Positions 37,490-46,202 of a DNA stretch of 64,000 nucleotides are shown one piece after another. The position numbers were made by a program, and so were the translations under genes. Each line of letters opens with the position of its first letter. The stretch's first letter is position 1. Origin of the DNA: Desertimonas sp963732335 (GTDB lineage: Bacteria; Actinomycetota; Acidimicrobiia; Acidimicrobiales; Ilumatobacteraceae). The stretch spans positions 124,001 to 188,000 of the forward strand of contig CAVSZO010000027.1 in the NCBI GenBank assembly GCA_963732335.1, given 5' to 3'. Below the pieces are notes generated by a model. That model was given only the letters and a program-made list of their open reading frames with translations, was not told where the DNA came from and did not search any database.

Positions 37490-38111
37490 GCGCGTCCCGA
37501 GCACGTCGGCGTAGCGGCGCAGGTTGGCGGCGAAGCGCCGGAAGGCGGCGGCGGCGAGGTCATCGCGCTCGCCAAGCTCAGCGATCGTTGAGTCGACGAG
37601 ATCCAGTGCCTCGTCGACGTCGACCGTCGAGCAACGCCGTCACGGCACGACGGTACGGCACCTCGTCCACCGTCAGCCCGTCGTCGAGCCGGGCACGCAG
37701 GGCAGGTAGCGAGGCATTGCGTTCGATGAAGGCGGGTCCGACCTCGGCGATCGCCGCGACCATGCCGTCGACAGACTCGGACGGATTCGCCCGCTCGACG
37801 ACGAACGTCTCGAAGCGGCGCGGTGACCTCAGCTCGCCGAGCGGTGCACTGATCGTCGGTGGGAGGTACGCGTGGAATTGCCGATCGGACAGCTCGGCGA
37901 CGAGGCGCTCGGTCGGGTGGTGGCGGACGCCGAGGACGGGCAGCACTCGAACCGCGGTCCCGGCAAAGTGCTCCGTGGCGGTGTTCAAGCCGAGCCAGCC
38001 GAGGAACTCGTCGTCGACCGGCTTCGTGAAGATTCCCCCGGCCCGCTTCTTGAAGCCCAACGCAGCGAGCGGCTCGGCGACGGTGGCGAACAACTCGGTG
38101 GTGACGGTCAC
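37480..38111 (-). CDS. Putative immunity protein for the adjacent nuclease toxin (frameshifted)
   Basis: GTG 38111 overlaps the toxin stop (GTGA). The product (LFATVAEPLAALGFKKRAGG, then IFTKPVDDEFLGWLGLNTAT) has an N-terminus like DUF4304-type immunity proteins, and continues GVRHHPTERLVAELSDRQF. After a break near 37628 the helix VDEALDLVDSTIAELGERDD and FRRFAANLRRYADVLG follow. The end is near the TAG at 37480. No signal peptide, so it is cytosolic, as expected for protection against self. Identification as immunity rests mainly on position and coupling. Confidence 0.6.
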
Positions 38112-39715
38112 GGCGTTGGCAGCGGCCAGGGCTGATGCACGACCCATACCCGGGTCGGGCCGCAGCGGCACTCCCGGCGTGAGGCCCGCGGCCGACGGCG
38201 TTGGCTCCGACCGGAGTCCCGCCCTGGTTGATGATCTGCGGGAACGCCGCCGCCTGGTTGGAGTTCATCGCCGCGGTCGGCCCGGTCTTGACTTCGAGGA
38301 ACGCCCGTTGCCCGTTGGGCAGCTCGACGTAGAGGTCGAGACGCGTGCGCAGCCCGGAGCGTCGTGACGACCGTGACTCTCCTCGCCGAAACACGTCCAC
38401 CGGCCGCGACGAGATCGTCGGCGGTCCGGGCGACGCCCGCCTGACCCTGCAGGACCGGCCCGATGCCACCCCGCTCCGCTGCTGCGAGCGACGGGGCTGC
38501 CGGGGCCGCCGCAGTGGTCGGCAGGACCCGGTTGAGGACACCCTGCGTGGCGAAACCGAGGCCGAAGTCCAACACGCGGCGCTGCGGGTCGACCGCCGCG
38601 CTGGCGATGTCGCCGAGGTCGCCTCCGTTGGCCCAGGTGGAGACACTGTCGCCGACCGCACCACCGAGCACTGCGCACCCTCCGGCGGCCGGAGCGCCCA
38701 GACCGCCGGTCGCGATCGTCACCGCGCCGGCGCAGCCGGCGGTGGCGACGAACGCCGCGGCCGGTCCGGCGAAGTCCTCGCGCAGCCACTCACCGACGCC
38801 GTGCTCGAAGAACCCGAGGTCCTCGTCGCGTTCCTTCCAGTCGTCATTGCGGCTGGCCCGGATCGACCACGCCGCGGCCAGCGTCTCGTCGACGAGGAGG
38901 TCGAGGGTCGCCTCGTCGAGGGCTTCGCCGGCCTCCTCGTAGATGGCTCTGATGTGCGCCTCGACGAGCTCGGGATCGCACGCCGCCAGCAGGTCGTCCT
39001 CGCTCCAGTGCTCGTCGGACTCGCCGATGTCTCGCTCGTGGGCGGTCTCGATGATCGTGAAGATCAGCTTGCCGGTATCGGTGTTGAACAACCAGTCGAG
39101 CCGGGCCGCCGCAGCGCGTTCGGTCTGACCACTCGGGTCGATGATCGAGATCGGCACCATGCTCGTGATGGCGAACGTGCTGACCGCGGTGATGTACTCG
39201 GTGCCCTCGAGCGGCTGGTACGGGAACTGTGGGGTGAATGCCGTGCGCGACGCGGCACCGCCGAGGGGGACGCGGTACGTGTCGATCTCGCCGGCGAACG
39301 ACGTGGAGGCCGCGATCCAGCTCGTCTCGACCTCGGCGATGGCGTCGCGCGCCCGGGCGTGGGCCTCCTCGTCCTCGGGCGTCACTGCCGTCGTCCGGAG
39401 CGTCGCCTCAGGTCCGTACAGCTGGCCGGCGTGCTCATCGGCGGACGCTGCCCACCGGTCGACGACGCCGCGTATCCCTGCGATCATCGCCGGCGCTCCG
39501 CCGAGGGCACCGGCGCCGAGGGAATCGACGTAGTCGTTTGCGGCACCGAGGACGGCATCGGACCGTGGCCCCGCCCAGTGCTCATCGGCGTCCCCGAGCT
39601 TCGTGCTCGCTGTGGACAGCATCGCGCCGACCTGCTCCTCGACGCCCAGCAACGTCCCGGACAGCGTGCGCAGCCCCGTCGCCACACTGGTCAGGAACGT
39701 CGCGGAGACGGTCAT
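38108..39715 (-). CDS. Type VII-like polymorphic toxin with PD-(D/E)XK nuclease C-terminus
   Basis: About 535 residues. The first 110 are helical, WXG100/LXG-like (ADEHWAGPRSDAVLGAANDY has the central W-x-G). A middle region has WSEDDLLAACDPELVEAHI and a Gly/Ala-rich hydrophobic stretch (FVATAGCAGAVTIATGGLGA) as in toxin-delivery segments. The C-terminal domain, in a shifted frame between about 38385 and 38160, reads YVELPNGQRAFLEVKTG with D, E-x-K of a restriction-endonuclease-like fold, then NSNQAAAFPQIINQGGTPVG. The original frame returns for the end VWVVHQPWPLPTP. It would be exported to rival cells and cut nucleic acid. Confidence 0.72.
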   Translation of the reverse strand: MTVSATFLTSVATGLRTLSGTLLGVEEQVGAMLSTASTKLGDADEHWAGPRSDAVLGAANDYVDSLGAGALGGAPAMIAGIRGVVDRWAASADEHAGQLYGPEATLRTTAVTPEDEEAHARARDAIAEVETSWIAASTSFAGEIDTYRVPLGGAASRTAFTPQFPYQPLEGTEYITAVSTFAITSMVPISIIDPSGQTERAAAARLDWLFNTDTGKLIFTIIETAHERDIGESDEHWSEDDLLAACDPELVEAHIRAIYEEAGEALDEATLDLLVDETLAAAWSIRASRNDDWKERDEDLGFFEHGVGEWLREDFAGPAAAFVATAGCAGAVTIATGGLGAPAAGGCAVLGGAVGDSVSTWANGGDLGDIASAAVDPQRRVLDFGLGFATQGVLNRVLPTTAAAPAAPSLAAAERGGIGPVLQGQAGVARTADDLVAAGGRVSARRVTVVTTLRAAHASRPLRRAAQRATGVPRSQDRADRGDELQPGGGVPADHQPGRDSGRSQRRRPRASRRECRCGPTRVWVVHQPWPLPTP

Positions 39716-39754
39716 CGGCGGATCGACGCCCCTCGTGTGACCGGTGGACGCACG

Positions 39755-40042
39755 TCAGTCGTCCTCGCTCATCCACGGCGACTGGCCGCACGGAGCATCG
39801 GCGCGGTAGACGTCGATGATGCCCAGCGTGATGGCGTTGGCGACGAGTCCGAGTTGGGTGGCGATCGCCGCCGGCAAGGTGGCGGCGATCGTCGAGGCGG
39901 TGACCAACGATTCCATCGCCGCCGGCACACCCACGTCGGGCACCTCGACGGTCGGGAACGTCGACGCCGGCTCGAGCGCCGTGCGGATCGCCCCAACCGC
40001 CTCGAAGCACTCTTCGGTGTGCATGTACAGGGAGTCGGACAC
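39755..40042 (-). CDS. Small helical partner of the toxin (WXG100/ESX-like)
   Basis: GTG 40042 follows a very good ribosome site, AAGGAGG. The 95-residue protein (DSLYMHTEECFEAVGAIRTA, PAAMESLVTASTIAATLPAA, TQLGLVANAITLGIID) is almost all helix, with no WXG. It lies 39 nt ahead of the toxin gene. Small helical partners that pair with LXG/WXG toxins for export are usual in such operons; here this is inferred from place and size. Confidence 0.6.
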   Translation of the reverse strand: MSDSLYMHTEECFEAVGAIRTALEPASTFPTVEVPDVGVPAAMESLVTASTIAATLPAAIATQLGLVANAITLGIIDVYRADAPCGQSPWMSEDD

Positions 40043-40157
40043 CGTCGTTGTCCTCCTTGGCAGGTCAACGGCAACCATAGCGCACGTCGATACGACGGTG
40101 CATGCGCGTGCACGCCCGGATCTGACAACCGGGCGAGCGACTGTGACACCCTCCGCG

Positions 40158-40163
40158 TAGCCT
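40158..40163 (+). promoter_or_regulatory. -10 box for cyclase-ATPase gene
   Basis: TAGCCT ends 8 nt before ATG 40172. A TGTGACACC block lies at 40143. Confidence 0.5.
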
Positions 40164-40171
40164 TGCACTCG

Positions 40172-43100
40172 ATGGGGTTCGCCTGCTCGTCGTGCGGAAA
40201 GCCGGTGCCCTCAGGCTCACGCTTCTGTCCATCGTGCGGTACACCCGTGGAGAACGTGACCGTGGCGCTCGAGGAACGCCGCGTCGTCACGGTGCTGTTC
40301 GCCGACCTCGTCGGCTACACGGCGCTCGCCGAACACCTCGATCCGGAGGCCGTGACCCGGCTTGTCGAGTCCTACTTCCAGCCGCTCGTGCTCGAGATCG
40401 AGGCCTTCGGCGGCCGCGTCGACAAGGTTCTCGGCGACGGCATCATTGCCCTGTTCGGGGCGCCCGTGGCCCACGAGGACGACGCCGATCGCGCCGTGCG
40501 CGCCGCCCTGCGCATGCAGGAAACGCTCGCCCGCCTCGTTGCCGAACGCGCCGACGCCGGCGACGAACCCGTCGTCGACATCCAGATGCGCATCGGCATC
40601 AACACGGGCGAGGTGCTCGTCGGCAAGGTTGCCGGCTCCGACTACACGGCGATGGGCGACGTCGTCAACACGGCGTCGCGACTCCAGGCGCTGACACCGC
40701 CTGGCAGCGTGTTGATCGGCGAAGCGACCGAGGCGCTGTGCTCGGCAGCGGTCGCCCGGGAACCGTTCGGTGTCACCCAGATCCGCGGCCGCCAACAGGC
40801 GGAGCAACCGTGGGTCGTCACGGGAGCGACCGCCGCCGGTTCCCGACCAGTCCGATGCGACATCCCGTTCGTCGGGCGGCTCGACGAGCTGGCCTTGCTC
40901 GAGTCGACGATCTCGCTCGTGCGGACCGGGCACAGCGGCGTCGTGTCGATCGTCGGCGAGCCGGGTTGCGGCAAGACTCGTCTCGCCGACCACATCGTCA
41001 CGGGGCTGGCCGACGAGGCGATCGTCCTCGAGACGGCGTGCTCGCCGTACGGAGAGACGAGCCTGTGGTCGCCGCTGCGCAACGGGCTGGCCACGCTGCT
41101 CGCCCTCGAACCCGATGCGAATCCCGACGATGTCCGCCGCACGGTCGAGCTGCGCTCCAAGGAGTTGTGGTCGCTGCAACCAGGCGACGACCTGCTCGAG
41201 CGACTGCTCAGCGTCATCGCCTACCTGTTCGGTCATCCGTCGGAGCTCGATGACATCGACCAGGCCGGCGTGAGGGATCGGATCACCGCCGTGGTCACCG
41301 AGACGATGCGGAGCCACGCCCAGACACGGATGACGGTGCTGTGGGTCGACAATCTCCAGTGGGCCGACCCGACGGTGTGTGACCTCCTCGCCGTCGTCGT
41401 CCGCTCGCTTGCCGACCTGCCGTTCCTGCTGATCACCAGCCAGCGTCCCGACGACGATCTCGTCTGGCCACCGCCGCTGCTCGATCGGTCGTTGCTGCTG
41501 CGCGTGCCGCTCGGCCCGCTGTCGCTCGGAGATGCCGCCACGCTCGTTCGCCTGCTGCTCGAACGTGACGGCAGCGGCGACACCCCGGTCGATGCCCACG
41601 TCGACGATCTCGTCGAACGTGGCGGCGGCAACCCGTTGTTCCTCGTCGAGCTCACCGCCCTGGCGACCTACGCGCCATCGCAATCCAACCTGCCGGGTTC
41701 GTTGCGGGCGCTCATCGCCGCCCGCCTCGACCAGCTCCCGTCGCCACGTCGAGCGGTGGTCGACAACGCCGCCGTGCTCGGGCCGAGCGGATCGACGATC
41801 GCCCTGGAGGAGTTCGCCGAGGCGATGAATCAGGAGTTCTCCCACGCCGACGTGCTCGAGCTGGCGACCGACGGGATCTTCGAGCTCGACGGTGGCTGGT
41901 GGCGCTTCCGCAGCGACGTCGTGCGCGAGGTCGCCTACCAGACCCTCACCAAGCGCACGCGCGCCCAGCGGCACGCCGGTGTGGCGATGGCCCTCGCCGC
42001 CGAGAAAGGCGAGTACCTCCACCAGATCGAAGACCTCGCCCACCACGCCGCCACCGCCGCTGAGTTGGTCGGCGAGCTCGGCCGGGTGCCCGGCGTACCC
42101 CGCTCACTCCCCCGTCACGCTGTGCATGCCCTCCTCAAGGCCGCCCAAGCGGCGCTCGACGCCGGCCGCGCCGAGCACGCCATCCTCCACGCAGGACGCG
42201 CCCTCGCCCTGTGCCAGGCGGACCCGGAGACGGAGCGCCAGCTGCTGCTGATCCGAGCGACGGCCGAGCTCGACATGCGGCAGTTCCCGGCTGCCAGCGC
42301 CGATGCCAGACACGCCCTCGAGAGCGCCCTCGCCGACGACGATGAGATCACCGAGGGTGAGGCTCGCCGGCGGCTCGGAACCGTGGCCCACATGCAGGGC
42401 GACCTCGCCACGTCGCGCCGGCAGCTCGACGCCGCCGTCGACATCTTCCGGCGAGCCGGCGACGACAAGCGCCTCGCCAACGCCCTCCGGGCCCGCGGCT
42501 TCGCCGAGGTGTTCGGCGGCTCGATTCCCGCGGCGCAGACGTACTTGGGCGAGGCGATGACGCTGTTCGGACTCCTCGGTGACGAACGCGGCCAGGCGTG
42601 GGCAGGTCACAACATGGCCTGGGCGGCGTTCCAGGGCGGCGACTTCGCCGACGCCGAGACACTCCTCGACGAATCGCGGCGGCGCTTCGAGAAGCTCGGC
42701 GACCGGGTCGGCGGTCACTGGGCGGAAGGGTTGCTCGCCTACGTGACGTACTTCCAGCGTCGCTTCGACGAGGCTGAGGCACTCGCCTCGGCGGTGATCA
42801 GGGATGCCAAGCGGTGGGGTGACTCGTGGGCCCTGCTGATGATGCAGACGCTGCTGGCGAACATGCGCCTGTGGACCGGGCGCATCGCCGAGTCCGAGGC
42901 GCTCGCCGAGCGGGCCCTGGCCGGGTTCCGCGAAGCGGACGACCGGTACGGCGTGATGAGCGCACTGGGGCCGCTGACCCGGGCTCAGGTGGCCCTCGGC
43001 AAGAACGCTGATGCGCAGCGCGGCGCCGAGGAGTCGATCAGCCTCGGTCACTCGTTCGGCGAGCTGGGGCTGGCGCTGCAAGGTGCTGCCGCCGTGGCGA

Positions 43101-43825
43101 TGCACCTCGGCGACGCCGAGCAGGCGCTCGTGCTGTCCGAGCAGGTCCTCGCCCGCCACCACGCGATGGGAGCATCCGATGCCGAAGCGATCGTGGTGCG
43201 CTCGTTGGCGCTCAGCCAGCTCGGCCGCATCGACGAGGCACTGGCCGCGATCGAGGGGGTCGACGTCGACGACTTCCCGTTCGGCCGTTCGGCACGAGCA
43301 CTCGTACGGGCCCTCGCCGACGATCCCGAGGGTGCGCAGGCGGACGCCGAGGCCGTCGAGGGTGCGCCGGGAGCCAGCTACTTCGACCGCTCCGTCGCCT
43401 GCCTCGGTGGTGTCGTGGCGTCGCTGCGCACCGACGACGCAGTCCGCCGCCGGCACTGGTTCGAACAGCTGCGGGCGATCGCCACCAGCGCCGGCGACAC
43501 CGTTTTCCTCGGCCTCACCCAGGCGTTGGCGCGTGAGCCGGCGAGCGTGCCCGAGTCGCTCGGCTCCGGCTGGAAGAAGATCGTCGAGCAAGCGACGGCC
43601 GAGCCGACCGAACACCGGCTCGGGATATGCGCGCCGGCCTCTTCGGCGGGGGGTTTGGGGGGCAGAGCCTCCGCCGGAGCCCCCCGCCGCTGGTCGATCC
43701 GGCTCCGCCGGTCGACCAGCAGAGATGCTTCGGTGCCGGCCGCAGGCCGCCGCATCGAGCTCGAGCGACAACCTCCGGTTGTCGCTCGAAAGGCCGTCAG
43801 GCCGGCATTTCGTCGCCGAAGTTGA
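40172..43825 (+). CDS. Zinc-ribbon, class III nucleotide cyclase, AAA/STAND ATPase and TPR protein
   Basis: A 1217-residue reading. Residues 4-24 form a zinc ribbon (CSSCGKP, FCPSCG). A class III cyclase domain follows: VTVLFADLVGYTALAEH and DKVLGDGIIALFGAP hold the two metal Asp, and AMGDVVNTASRLQ the Asn/Arg of catalysis. Next is an ATPase with VSIVGEPGCGKTRLAD (Walker A) and TVLWVDNLQWADP (Walker B), then about 550 residues of TPR-like helices. This layout is common in Actinobacteria and thought to be signalling. The natural stop should precede the repeat at 43657, so the last 60 residues are probably spurious. Confidence 0.88.
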   Translation: MGFACSSCGKPVPSGSRFCPSCGTPVENVTVALEERRVVTVLFADLVGYTALAEHLDPEAVTRLVESYFQPLVLEIEAFGGRVDKVLGDGIIALFGAPVAHEDDADRAVRAALRMQETLARLVAERADAGDEPVVDIQMRIGINTGEVLVGKVAGSDYTAMGDVVNTASRLQALTPPGSVLIGEATEALCSAAVAREPFGVTQIRGRQQAEQPWVVTGATAAGSRPVRCDIPFVGRLDELALLESTISLVRTGHSGVVSIVGEPGCGKTRLADHIVTGLADEAIVLETACSPYGETSLWSPLRNGLATLLALEPDANPDDVRRTVELRSKELWSLQPGDDLLERLLSVIAYLFGHPSELDDIDQAGVRDRITAVVTETMRSHAQTRMTVLWVDNLQWADPTVCDLLAVVVRSLADLPFLLITSQRPDDDLVWPPPLLDRSLLLRVPLGPLSLGDAATLVRLLLERDGSGDTPVDAHVDDLVERGGGNPLFLVELTALATYAPSQSNLPGSLRALIAARLDQLPSPRRAVVDNAAVLGPSGSTIALEEFAEAMNQEFSHADVLELATDGIFELDGGWWRFRSDVVREVAYQTLTKRTRAQRHAGVAMALAAEKGEYLHQIEDLAHHAATAAELVGELGRVPGVPRSLPRHAVHALLKAAQAALDAGRAEHAILHAGRALALCQADPETERQLLLIRATAELDMRQFPAASADARHALESALADDDEITEGEARRRLGTVAHMQGDLATSRRQLDAAVDIFRRAGDDKRLANALRARGFAEVFGGSIPAAQTYLGEAMTLFGLLGDERGQAWAGHNMAWAAFQGGDFADAETLLDESRRRFEKLGDRVGGHWAEGLLAYVTYFQRRFDEAEALASAVIRDAKRWGDSWALLMMQTLLANMRLWTGRIAESEALAERALAGFREADDRYGVMSALGPLTRAQVALGKNADAQRGAEESISLGHSFGELGLALQGAAAVAMHLGDAEQALVLSEQVLARHHAMGASDAEAIVVRSLALSQLGRIDEALAAIEGVDVDDFPFGRSARALVRALADDPEGAQADAEAVEGAPGASYFDRSVACLGGVVASLRTDDAVRRRHWFEQLRAIATSAGDTVFLGLTQALAREPASVPESLGSGWKKIVEQATAEPTEHRLGICAPASSAGGLGGRASAGAPRRWSIRLRRSTSRDASVPAAGRRIELERQPPVVARKAVRPAFRRRS
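43657..43799 (+). repeat. Structured 3'-end repeat, copy 1 (four hairpins)
   Basis: Hairpins: a G-run/C-run stem; gctggtcga/tcgaccagc (43689-43697, 43712-43720); a ggcc stem near 43738-43750; and tcgagcgacaacc/ggttgtcgctcga (43761-43773, 43777-43789). It ends in gtcag, the complement of the pfkA stop. Compared with 48958-49095 the stems keep pairing though the bases differ, so the structure is selected. Confidence 0.85.
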
Positions 43826-44912
43826 TGCCGAGCTCGCGGGCGGTGAGCATCGAGTCGCAGTCGAGCGGGACGGACTTCATTCGTTGCGTCGCCTCGGAGA
43901 GGGGCACGTAGTCGACCGTGGGCGGGTTGAGCGCGACCATCACCCCGTCGTAGCCGGCAGCCAGCCCGCGCACCGCGGCGGCACCGAAGCGCAGCCCGAG
44001 GACGCGGTCGAAGGCGGTCGGCGAGCCGCCCCGCAGCAGGTGGCCGAGCACGACGGTACGAGCCTCCTTGCCCGTCAGCTCCTCCAGCCCGGCGGCGACC
44101 TTGGCGCCCATGCCACCCAACTTCTCGTCCTGGTCGACCGCCTTGGAGAGGACCGACACATGGCCACCCTCGGGCACCGCCCCCTCGGCGACGACCACGA
44201 TGGAGAACTTCGCGCCGCGTTCCTCGCGTTGGGCGATCGTCGCTGCCACGGGTTCGAGGCGGAAGGGGATCTCCGGGATGAGGATGGCGTGGGCGCCGGA
44301 GGCGACGCCCGACTGCAGGGCGATCCATCCGGCGTAGCGGCCCATCACCTCGACAACGATCACCCGTCCGTGCGACGTCGCCGTCGAGAACAGTCGGTCG
44401 ATGCACTCCGTGGCGAAGCCGACGGCGGTGTCGAAGCCGAACGTCTGGACGGTCTTGTCGAGATCGTTGTCGATCGTCTTCGGCACACCGATGACGCGCA
44501 AACCGGCCTCGAACAGGCGCTTGGCGATGAACAGAGAACCGTCGCCGCCGATCGTCACGAGTGCATCGATGTCGCGGATGGCGAACAACTTGACCAGTTC
44601 ATCCGTGCGGTCGACCTCGACGTAGCTTCCGTCTGGCTGACGCACCGGGAAGGCCGTCGGATTTCCCCGGTTGGTCGTCCCGAGGATCGTGCCGCCGAGG
44701 TGGACGATGCCGCGCACCGCTTCGCGTGGCAACGGCAGGACGCCGCCATCGCGATAGCGCTCGGGGAACATCAGCCCGTTGAAGCCGTCGCGGATGCCGA
44801 CGACGTCCCAGCCGCGGTTGCTTCCGGCGAGCACCACGGCGCGGATGACCGCGTTGAGGCCCGGCGCGTCCCCGCCGCCCGTCGAGACGGCGATGCGCCT
44901 GATCGGACGCAC
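43797..44912 (-). CDS. pfkA: 6-phosphofructokinase
   Basis: An intact 371-residue enzyme. GTG 44912 has GGAGGAG 5 nt upstream. RIAVSTGGGDAPGLNAVIRA binds nucleotide, LVTIGGDGSLFIAKRLFE has Gly after GGD, the ATP-type residue, and GVPKTIDNDLDKT holds the catalytic Asp with the Lys usual in PPi-type and mixed-group enzymes. VEVMGRYAGWIALQSGVA and VLGHLLRGGSPTAFDRVLG bind fructose 6-phosphate. It makes fructose 1,6-bisphosphate in glycolysis; ATP as donor is inferred from GGDGS. Confidence 0.94.
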   Translation of the reverse strand: MRPIRRIAVSTGGGDAPGLNAVIRAVVLAGSNRGWDVVGIRDGFNGLMFPERYRDGGVLPLPREAVRGIVHLGGTILGTTNRGNPTAFPVRQPDGSYVEVDRTDELVKLFAIRDIDALVTIGGDGSLFIAKRLFEAGLRVIGVPKTIDNDLDKTVQTFGFDTAVGFATECIDRLFSTATSHGRVIVVEVMGRYAGWIALQSGVASGAHAILIPEIPFRLEPVAATIAQREERGAKFSIVVVAEGAVPEGGHVSVLSKAVDQDEKLGGMGAKVAAGLEELTGKEARTVVLGHLLRGGSPTAFDRVLGLRFGAAAVRGLAAGYDGVMVALNPPTVDYVPLSEATQRMKSVPLDCDSMLTARELGINFGDEMPA

Positions 44913-45031
44913 GCGGCTCCTCCATGCGGCCCACAGTACGTCGGCGGACGCCGCCGGGCACGGCTTCGCTGCCCACTCCTCGAACGCAATTCCGCGGGTT
45001 TTCTGAGGGTCACGGCGCGAGGATCGGGGCC

Positions 45032-45586
45032 ATGTTCGATCTCGATGAGTTCCTCGATCAGTGCCGTCAGGCCGGCAACGAGAGCGAGCCGCGGGTGGCC
45101 GTGCGCGACGTCGTCCAGCGGGCAGTGACACAGCCCGGGGTGGCCGACGTGCTGCAGCCTGAGCGCGCTGGGATCACGTTGCTCCATCACGCCGACGACC
45201 TGACCGTGCTGCACGTCGTGTGGGCACCGAAGATGTCGATCTATCCCCACGACCACGGGATGTGGGCGGTGATCGGGATCTACGAGGGACAGGAGGACAA
45301 CGCCTTCTACCGGCGCGAGGCGCCCGATGCGCCGACGCTCACCGAGTCAGGTGGCAAGCAGTTGACGACCGGCGAGGTGATCGTGCTCGGCCAGCAGACG
45401 ATCCACGGTGTGACCAACCCGCTCGATCACCTGACTGCGGCGATCCACGTGTACGGCGGCGACTTCGTCAACCAGCCACGCAGCCAATGGGGGCCGGGAG
45501 AACGCATCGAGCGGCCCTACGACGTCGCCCAGACGCAGCAGCAATTCGCCGAGGCCAACGCCGCCTGGCTCGGAGCGTCGTCCTAG
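45032..45586 (+). CDS. Cupin-fold metal-dependent protein (cysteine-dioxygenase-like)
   Basis: Intact, 184 residues. SIYPHDHGMWAVIGIYEGQED carries the HxH...E metal site of the cupin fold, and VIVLGQQTIHGVTNPLDHLT the third His. The pattern fits the actinobacterial predicted metal-dependent enzymes related to cysteine dioxygenase. The substrate is unknown. It is divergent from pfkA, with a 119-bp gap. Confidence 0.78.
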   Translation: MFDLDEFLDQCRQAGNESEPRVAVRDVVQRAVTQPGVADVLQPERAGITLLHHADDLTVLHVVWAPKMSIYPHDHGMWAVIGIYEGQEDNAFYRREAPDAPTLTESGGKQLTTGEVIVLGQQTIHGVTNPLDHLTAAIHVYGGDFVNQPRSQWGPGERIERPYDVAQTQQQFAEANAAWLGASS

Positions 45587-45690
45587 TCAACGCCGATCTG
45601 CGCGGCGTCCGGCTCGTCTCGTCGCCCTCCGACACCAACTCTCAGAACGCGTTCTGCGCCACATGTGCGCAATTGCTGTATCGCAAGTGC

Positions 45691-46140
45691 TCAGCGTGGG
45701 ATCGCCGCCACGGCGAGCTGGTCGACGAGGTCGTTGAGGCGGTCGCCGCTGTGCCCCTTGACCCACCGGAACGTCACGGGATTGTCCTTGACGAGAGCGA
45801 CGAGCGGAGCCCACAGGTCGGCGTTGGCGACCGGCTTGCGCGCCGACGTGCGCCACCCGTTGGCCTCCCACTTGACCCACCATCGATCGCGGAAGCAGTT
45901 GACGACATACGTCGAGTCGCAGACGACGTCGATCGGCACGTCGGGATGGGCCGCGGTCAGGGTTCTCACCGCTTCCAGGGCGCCGGTGATCTCCATCCGC
46001 TGGTTGGTCGTCGTCGACTCGCCGCCGGCCGCCGACGGGATGCCGTCGGGCGCCACGGCCCACGCCCACCCGCCGGGGCCGGGGTTCCCGGAGCACGCCC
46101 CGTCGGTGTACACGGTGATCGGTTGGACCGGCGCCTCCAC
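45691..46140 (-). CDS. rnhA: Ribonuclease HI
   Basis: An intact 149-residue protein. The four acidic catalytic residues are in ITVYTDGACSGNPGPGGWAW, NQRMEITGALEAV, VVCDSTYVVNCF and KGHSGDRLNDLVDQLA. It degrades RNA in RNA-DNA hybrids. GTG 46140 lies 7 nt after TAGCTT, so I prefer it to TTG 46149. Confidence 0.93.
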   Translation of the reverse strand: MEAPVQPITVYTDGACSGNPGPGGWAWAVAPDGIPSAAGGESTTTNQRMEITGALEAVRTLTAAHPDVPIDVVCDSTYVVNCFRDRWWVKWEANGWRTSARKPVANADLWAPLVALVKDNPVTFRWVKGHSGDRLNDLVDQLAVAAIPR

Positions 46141-46202
46141 GGCCCGCAAGCTACCGCCGGGTAGGTGGCCTGGAGTCGCCTGCTACCTGCGAGACTGTGG
46201 CC

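Noticed and set aside
38345..40171. A 600-codon N-terminal extension of the cyclase
   Set aside because: It is antisense to the toxin operon; the zinc ribbon with ATG 40172 and a -10 box mark the true start.
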